A model generated the notes under the pieces. It saw only the letters and a program-made list of their open reading frames with translations, made no database searches and was not told where the DNA came from. A DNA stretch of 5,452 nucleotides from Victivallales bacterium (GTDB taxonomy: Bacteria; Verrucomicrobiota; Lentisphaeria; Oligosphaerales; Oligosphaeraceae), in contig JAFYIW010000271.1 in the NCBI GenBank assembly GCA_017538465.1, forward strand, positions 1 through 5,452, read 5' to 3'. The position numbers and the translations under genes are program-made. Of the stretch, positions 4,293-5,452 are shown piece after piece; positions within the stretch are counted from its first letter, which is position 1; each line of letters begins with the position of its first letter.

Positions 4293-5452
4293 TCACTGGA
4301 ATAGTTTGGCGCCGATGAGGGCGGTGAAGAAGGAGCCCGTGAAGAGCAGGGGGGTGGCTGCGGGCAGGTCGTCCCGCGAGGAAATGTGTTCTTGAATACT
4401 CCGGATTTTCAATTCATTCTCCCGCGCAGCCTCCACAAGCTGGGGCAGCGCCGAGCCACGGGGGGTGTCGGGATTGGTGAGGATGAATTCGGCATCCATT
4501 TCCTTAAGGCCGACAATGATGCCTTGGAGGTCTTTCCCGGGGACACAGCCGAGGACGCACACGAAATGTCGCCTGGGATACCGTGCGGCGATGGCGCGGG
4601 CGAGTTGGCGAGCGCTGTCGCCGTTGTGCGCGGCGTCCAGGATGATCGGCGGGTCGTCCCGCAGTACTTGGAAGCGTGCCGGAAGAGTGGGCGAATGGAA
4701 ACGCATTGGGTCGGGTGTTAGTCCCAAGACCTCCATCGTGCGCAGGGCCACGCGGAGGTTGTCTTGTAAAAATGGCACAGAAATATTTAATGAATAATTA
4801 GTTATATCAATATTATTGAAATCCGTGAAGACGGGGCACCCGAGTTTTTCGGCGCATTCCAGGACGGTCGTTTCGGCGGCGGGGAAAGGCTGTGGCGCGA
4901 GAATCAGCGGCACGCCGGTTCGCAGAATCCCCGCCTTCTGCGTGGCGATTTCCTCGATGGTGTTTCCCAGCAGGGCCGTATGGTCGTAGCTTAGAGGAGT
5001 GATGACGGTGGCGACTTTGTCGGGGACATAGTTCGTGGCGTCAAGCAGTCCTCCGATGCCGGTTTCGAGCACTGCGTATTCCAGACCGCCTTGAGCGAAG
5101 AGTTGCAGTGCCATCACGGTGAAAATCTCAAAGAGCGACGGCTTGAGTCCGGCGGCTTTGATGCGTTGGCAGAGCGGGATGGCGGCGGCCTCCAGAGTTT
5201 CGTAGGAAAGGAATTGGTTGTTCACCTGGAAGCGTTCGCGCACGGTGAGGAGATGCGGACTGGTGAAGACGCCGCAGGATTTTCCCGCGGCATTGAGCAG
5301 GGCGGTCAGATAAAACGAAGTGGAGCCTTTGCCTTTGGTGCCGGCGACGTGGAGAATCTTCAGCTTGCGTTCGGGATTGCCGGCGAGCGAAGCCAAGGGA
5401 TACATCCGGTCCAGCGAATAGTTCTGGGTGTCGTGCTGTTTTCCGACATCCT
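4293..5452 (-). CDS. folC: Bifunctional folylpolyglutamate / dihydrofolate synthase, 5' end outside window
   Basis: This Mur-ligase-family enzyme uses ATP to add glutamate to dihydropteroate and/or to folates in the cytoplasm. The frame stays open from the right edge for 385 readable residues to the TGA at 4293-4295. An ATG at 5405 exists, but the 15 codons before it (ending YSLDR) match the usual FolC N-terminus ahead of the P-loop, so the true start is probably beyond the edge, some 10-25 codons away. Counting from that Met: ATP-binding AGTKGKGS (21-28, with Lys where many bacterial FolC have Asn), TSPHL (48-52), ETGIGGLLDATN (114-125), TPLSYDHTALLG (136-147), KAGI (157-160), and DAAHN (257-261) opening the C-terminal glutamate-ligase domain. 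The linker before PFLQDN (211-216) is encoded by unusually AT-rich DNA. Whether it performs one or both activities cannot be told, and folP/accD context is not in view. A link to the downstream sugar genes is not implied. Confidence 0.95.
   Translation of the reverse strand, partial: DVGKQHDTQNYSLDRMYPLASLAGNPERKLKILHVAGTKGKGSTSFYLTALLNAAGKSCGVFTSPHLLTVRERFQVNNQFLSYETLEAAAIPLCQRIKAAGLKPSLFEIFTVMALQLFAQGGLEYAVLETGIGGLLDATNYVPDKVATVITPLSYDHTALLGNTIEEIATQKAGILRTGVPLILAPQPFPAAETTVLECAEKLGCPVFTDFNNIDITNYSLNISVPFLQDNLRVALRTMEVLGLTPDPMRFHSPTLPARFQVLRDDPPIILDAAHNGDSARQLARAIAARYPRRHFVCVLGCVPGKDLQGIIVGLKEMDAEFILTNPDTPRGSALPQLVEAARENELKIRSIQEHISSRDDLPAATPLLFTGSFFTALIGAKLFQ
4781..4820. other. AT-rich island inside folC
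   Basis: Only four of these 40 bases are G or C, against more than half in the surrounding gene. It encodes roughly residues 196-208 after the Met at 5405 (including NNIDITNYS) with A/T-ending codons. The reading frame is intact. A TTGATA (4805-4810) and AATATT (4782-4787) pair with 17-base spacing resembles a minus-strand sigma-70 promoter, which AT-rich DNA readily produces by chance. Confidence 0.6.

Overview
The window reads as a stretch of ordinary bacterial chromosome, moderately G+C-rich by eye (about 55-60 %). All four protein genes lie on the minus strand, so transcription runs right to left. In that order they are: folC (folylpolyglutamate/dihydrofolate synthase, 5' end cut by the right edge); a NahK-like sugar 1-kinase of the aminoglycoside-phosphotransferase fold; a Gfo/Idh/MocA-family NAD(P)-dependent oxidoreductase; and a glycoside hydrolase family 3 (GH3) beta-glucosidase/beta-xylosidase-type enzyme whose 3' end is cut by the left edge. 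No tRNA, rRNA, CRISPR array, insertion sequence, integrase or attachment site was seen.

The GH3 gene is easy to miss. It has no stop codon inside the window, and its opposite strand carries a long open frame (318-1754 +) that could be taken for a gene. Reading the minus strand codon by codon from the ATG at 1610 gives 536 uninterrupted residues with all the expected GH3 motifs, so the + strand frame is an antisense shadow. The same applies to a 361-codon + strand frame over the kinase gene.

The three sugar genes form a plausible cytoplasmic set. GH3 has no visible signal peptide and could release a monosaccharide from an imported glycoside. The kinase could phosphorylate a free sugar at the anomeric carbon. 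The oxidoreductase could oxidise a sugar or derivative. The substrate cannot be read from the sequence. The set is not a tight operon: gaps of 75 and 140 bases separate the genes, and each gap carries repeats and hairpins, so the genes may be independently tuned or partly terminated. folC is probably just a neighbour; it ends in a compact terminator-like hairpin.

The spacers hold the least explained sequence. They contain five tandem heptamers against the start codon of the oxidoreductase gene, terminator-like hairpins after the stops of folC and the kinase gene, a 64-bp imperfect inverted repeat overlapping the folC terminator, a perfect 16-bp palindrome next to a -10-like box in front of the kinase gene, and a wide inverted repeat plus direct repeat between the oxidoreductase and GH3 genes. 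A 40-bp patch of about 10 % G+C sits inside folC. The gene mix and spacer style suggest a polysaccharide-degrading Gram-negative such as a member of the Verrucomicrobiota or a relative; this is inference from gene type only. I did not find clear evidence of a wholly new system.
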